A program made the translations under genes and the position numbers. A stretch of 64,000 bases of DNA from Haematococcus lacustris (lineage: Eukaryota; Chlorophyta; Chlorophyceae; Chlamydomonadales; Haematococcaceae): assembly GCA_030144725.1 (NCBI GenBank), contig JASKMD010000006.1, positions 8,713,256 to 8,777,255 of the forward strand. The letters run 5' to 3'. The notes beneath the pieces are model-generated. The model saw only the letters and a program-made list of their open reading frames with translations, made no database searches and had not been told where the DNA came from. This document shows, one piece after another, positions 61,836 through 64,000 of the stretch. How positions within the stretch are numbered: position 1 is the first letter of the stretch; each line of letters opens with the position of its first letter.

Positions 61836-62300
61836 AGGCAAGTGGTACTCTTACTAAAGTGCATGGAAACCTGTCTACCTGGCAATCACAAGTCGCATGC
61901 CAATGGCATTTACCTTGCAAGGGCGGCGGAGGGAGTATGCCATGTTTCATTGTATATGCTCCAGCTGCCTCCTACTGCATGCAACCAACAGGCAGCTAAG
62001 GATGAGCAATCACAGTAACGACGACATGCCTAACAAGAGCAAAAGATCACATGCAATGGCAGACAGGAAGGCAGGCAGGTAGGGGGCTAACCACTCACAG
62101 GAGCAAAGGAGAGCGATGTAATCGTGTGAAGTACGAAGGAAGAAAGGAGGAAAGGAGCGAAAGGGCAAAGAGAAGAGGGTGGTGAGGGGGACGAGGGGGT
62201 GTGTTTGGGAGAGGTGGTGGGTAGCGCCATGGTAGGTTGGTGAAGGGTGGGGGGCTTGCTCTTGGCTGCTGGGAGGGAGGGTACTAGGTGCGACCGTAGG
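61836..62300. other. Mixed-composition stretch, no gene recognised
   Basis: Contains a minus-strand GCTCCTGTGAGTGG near 62091 and GA-rich sequence near 62130-62200. No convincing frame. Confidence 0.5.
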
Positions 62301-62304
62301 TTGG

Positions 62305-63586
62305 AGGGAGGGCGGGCGGGCGGGCGGGAGGGCGGGAGGGCGGGCGGGCGGGAGGGAGGGCGGGCGGGCGGGCGGGCGGGCGGGCGGGCGGGCGGGCGGG
62401 CGGGCGGGCGGGCGGGCGGGCGGGCGGGCGGGCGGGCGGGCGGGCGGGCGGGCGGGCGGGCGGGCGGGCGGGCGGGCGGGCGGGCGGGCGGGCGGGGCGG
62501 GCGGGCGGGCGGGCGGGCGGGCGGGCGGGCGGGCGGGCGGGCGGGCGGGCGGGCGGGCGGGCGGGCGGGCGGGAGGGCGGGAGGGCGGGAGGGCGGGAGG
62601 GCGGGAGGGCGGGAGGGCGGGAGGGCGGGAGGGCGGGAGGGCGGGAGGGCGGGCGGGCGGGCGGGCGGGCGGGCGGGCGGGCGGGCGGGCGGGCGGGCGG
62701 GCGGGCGGGCGGGCGGGCGGGCGGGCGGGCGGGCGGGCGGGCGGGCGGGCGGGCGGGCGGGCGGGCGGGCGGCGGGCGGGCGGGCGGGCGGGCGGGCGGG
62801 CGGGCGGGCGGGCGGGCGGGCGGGCGGGCGGGCGGGCGGGCGGGCGGGCGGGCGGGCGGGCGGGCGGGCGGGGCGGGCGGGCGGGCGGGCGGGCGGGCGG
62901 GCGGGGCGGGCGGGCGGGCGGGGCGGGCGGGCGGGCGGGCGGGCGGGCGGGCGGGCGGGCGGGCGGGCGGGCGGGCGGGCGGGCGGGCGGGCGGGCGGGC
63001 GGGCGGGCGGGCGGGCGGGCGGGCGGGCGGGCGGGCGGGCGGGCGGGCGGGCGGGCGGGCGGGCGGGCGGGCGGGGCGGGCGGGAGGGCGGGAGGGCGGG
63101 AGGGCGGGAGGGCGGGAGGGCGGGAGGGCGGGAGGGCGGGAGGGCGGGAGGGCGGGAGGGCGGGAGGGCGGGAGGGCGGGAGGGCGGGAGGGCGGGAGGG
63201 CGGGAGGGCGGGAGGGCGGGAGGGCGGGAGGGCGGGAGGGCGGGAGGGCGGGAGGGCGGGAGGGCGGGAGGGCGGGAGGGCGGGGAGGGCGGGAGGGCGG
63301 GCGGGCGGGAGGGCGGGCGGGCGGGCGGGGCGGGCGGGCGGGCGGGCGGGCGGGCGGGCGGGCGGGCGGGCGGGCGGGCGGGCGGGCGGGCGGGCGGGCG
63401 GGCGGGCGGGCGGGCGGGCGGGCGGGCGGGCGGGCGGGCGGGCGGGCGGGCGGGCGGGCGGGCGGGCGGGCGGGCGGGCGGGCGGGGCGGGCGGGCGGGC
63501 GGGCGGGCGGGCGGGCGGGCGGGCGGGCGGGCGGGCGGGCGGGCGGGCGGGCGGGCGGGCGGGCGGGCGGGCGGGCGGGCGGGCGG
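62305..63586. repeat. GGGC and GGGAGGGC compound array
   Basis: About 1.28 kb. Blocks of pure GGGC alternate with blocks of GGGAGGGC (about 62571-62650 and 63082-63300), with a few single-G insertions (near 62496, 62771, 62871, 62903, 62920, 63074, 63283 and 63327) that shift phase. Long frames on both strands are repeat translation only. Confidence 0.97.
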
Positions 63587-63867
63587 GAGGGAGGGAGGGA
63601 GGGAGGGAGGGAGGGAGGGAGGGAGGGAGGGAGGGAGGGAGGGAGGGAGGGAGGGAGGGAGGGAGGGAGGGAGGGAGGGAGGGAGGGAGGGAGGGAGGGA
63701 GGGAGGGAGGGAGGGAGGGAGGGAGGGAGGGAGGGAGGGAGGGAGGGAGGGAGGGAGGGAGGGAGGGAGGGAGGGAGGGAGGGAGGGAGGGAGGGAGGGA
63801 GGGAGGGAGGGAGGGAGGGAGGGAGGGAGGGAGGGAGGGAGGGAGGGAGGGAGGGAGGGAGGGAGGG
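63587..63867. repeat. GGGA tetranucleotide array
   Basis: About 70 uninterrupted GGGA units following the GGGC array directly. Confidence 0.97.
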
Positions 63868-64000
63868 TCCCTCAAACCTGCTGCAAACTCCGTCAGACCT
63901 GCAGCAAACACGGCGCATGCTAACTGTGTAGGCTGGACCACTAAAAGGCGAGGGGTTGCCACTCACCGCTTGCTCCGTGCTCTTCTGTGCTCCTCCATGC
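63868..64000 (-). other. Copy of the GTGAGTGG...CTGCAG module
   Basis: On the minus strand GCATGGAGGAGCA...GGAGCAAGCG|GTGAGTGG is followed by TTTGCTGCAG|GTCTGACGG, closely matching plus 31326-31460. It is cut by the window end. Confidence 0.5.

Noticed and set aside
62010..63966. Frames of 550-650 codons over the GGGC/GGGA region on both strands
   Set aside because: They are direct translations of tetranucleotide repeats (Pro-Ala-Arg, Gly-Arg) and owe their length to the absence of stop codons in the repeat.

Overview
The window looks like repeat-rich nuclear DNA of a eukaryote, most likely a chlorophyte green alga of the Chlamydomonadales. The grounds are spliced genes, chromodomain-bearing Ty3/gypsy elements, APE-type and RNase H-bearing LINE fragments, very GC-rich triplet and tetranucleotide arrays, and TGTAA-type 3' ends. 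The genus cannot be fixed from the sequence; Haematococcus is only a guess. Almost everything interpretable is mobile or tandemly amplified DNA, and I found no ordinary housekeeping gene.

Layout. (1) 1-20907 and 57490-60916 hold tandem copies of a 2.59-kb unit on the minus strand. Each unit carries a two-exon Crypton/DUF3504-like tyrosine recombinase gene, two 17-bp-period arrays, a TAGGGC array and a GC-rich hairpin. (2) Two 6,391-bp Ty3/gypsy chromoviruses (582-6972 and 9570-15960, both minus) sit at the same target base with the same GTAAG target duplication in successive units. Units at 15961 and beyond show the empty site, so the insertion was copied by tandem duplication. (3) 21408-28981 (minus) and 45157-56989 (plus) are head-to-tail arrays of a 2,229-bp defective LINE. 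One minus unit is interrupted by a 1,344-bp fragment of another LINE (RNase H, zinc finger, PD-(D/E)XK motif). (4) 28982-37460 is non-coding and low-complexity: a second hairpin, GGGA runs, a pyrimidine-rich stretch, CTG/CCCCCTG blocks, 17-bp and 21-bp palindrome-cored arrays, and a 2.7-kb CAG-rich block. (5) 39039-45156 is a second chromovirus family (plus) inside a LINE copy. (6) 61140-64000 has another 17-bp-period array, a CAG block and about 1.5 kb of GGGC/GGGA tetranucleotide repeat.

Both chromovirus families place gag and pol in one reading frame separated by a single stop (UAG or UGA), with a similar peptide just after it, which suggests pol is made by stop-codon readthrough. Their LTR ends, polypurine tracts, primer-binding sites and an internal LTR block with a Pol III B-box-like motif are also alike.

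Three gaps of exactly 500 N (20908-21407, 38536-39035, 56990-57489) divide the window into four contigs. Contig ends overlap in ways that argue the present order and orientation are partly wrong: 56034-56989 matches the reverse complement of 37580-38535 as a dovetail, and 18549-20907 appears to equal 57490-59848. Long-range arrangement should be treated as provisional.
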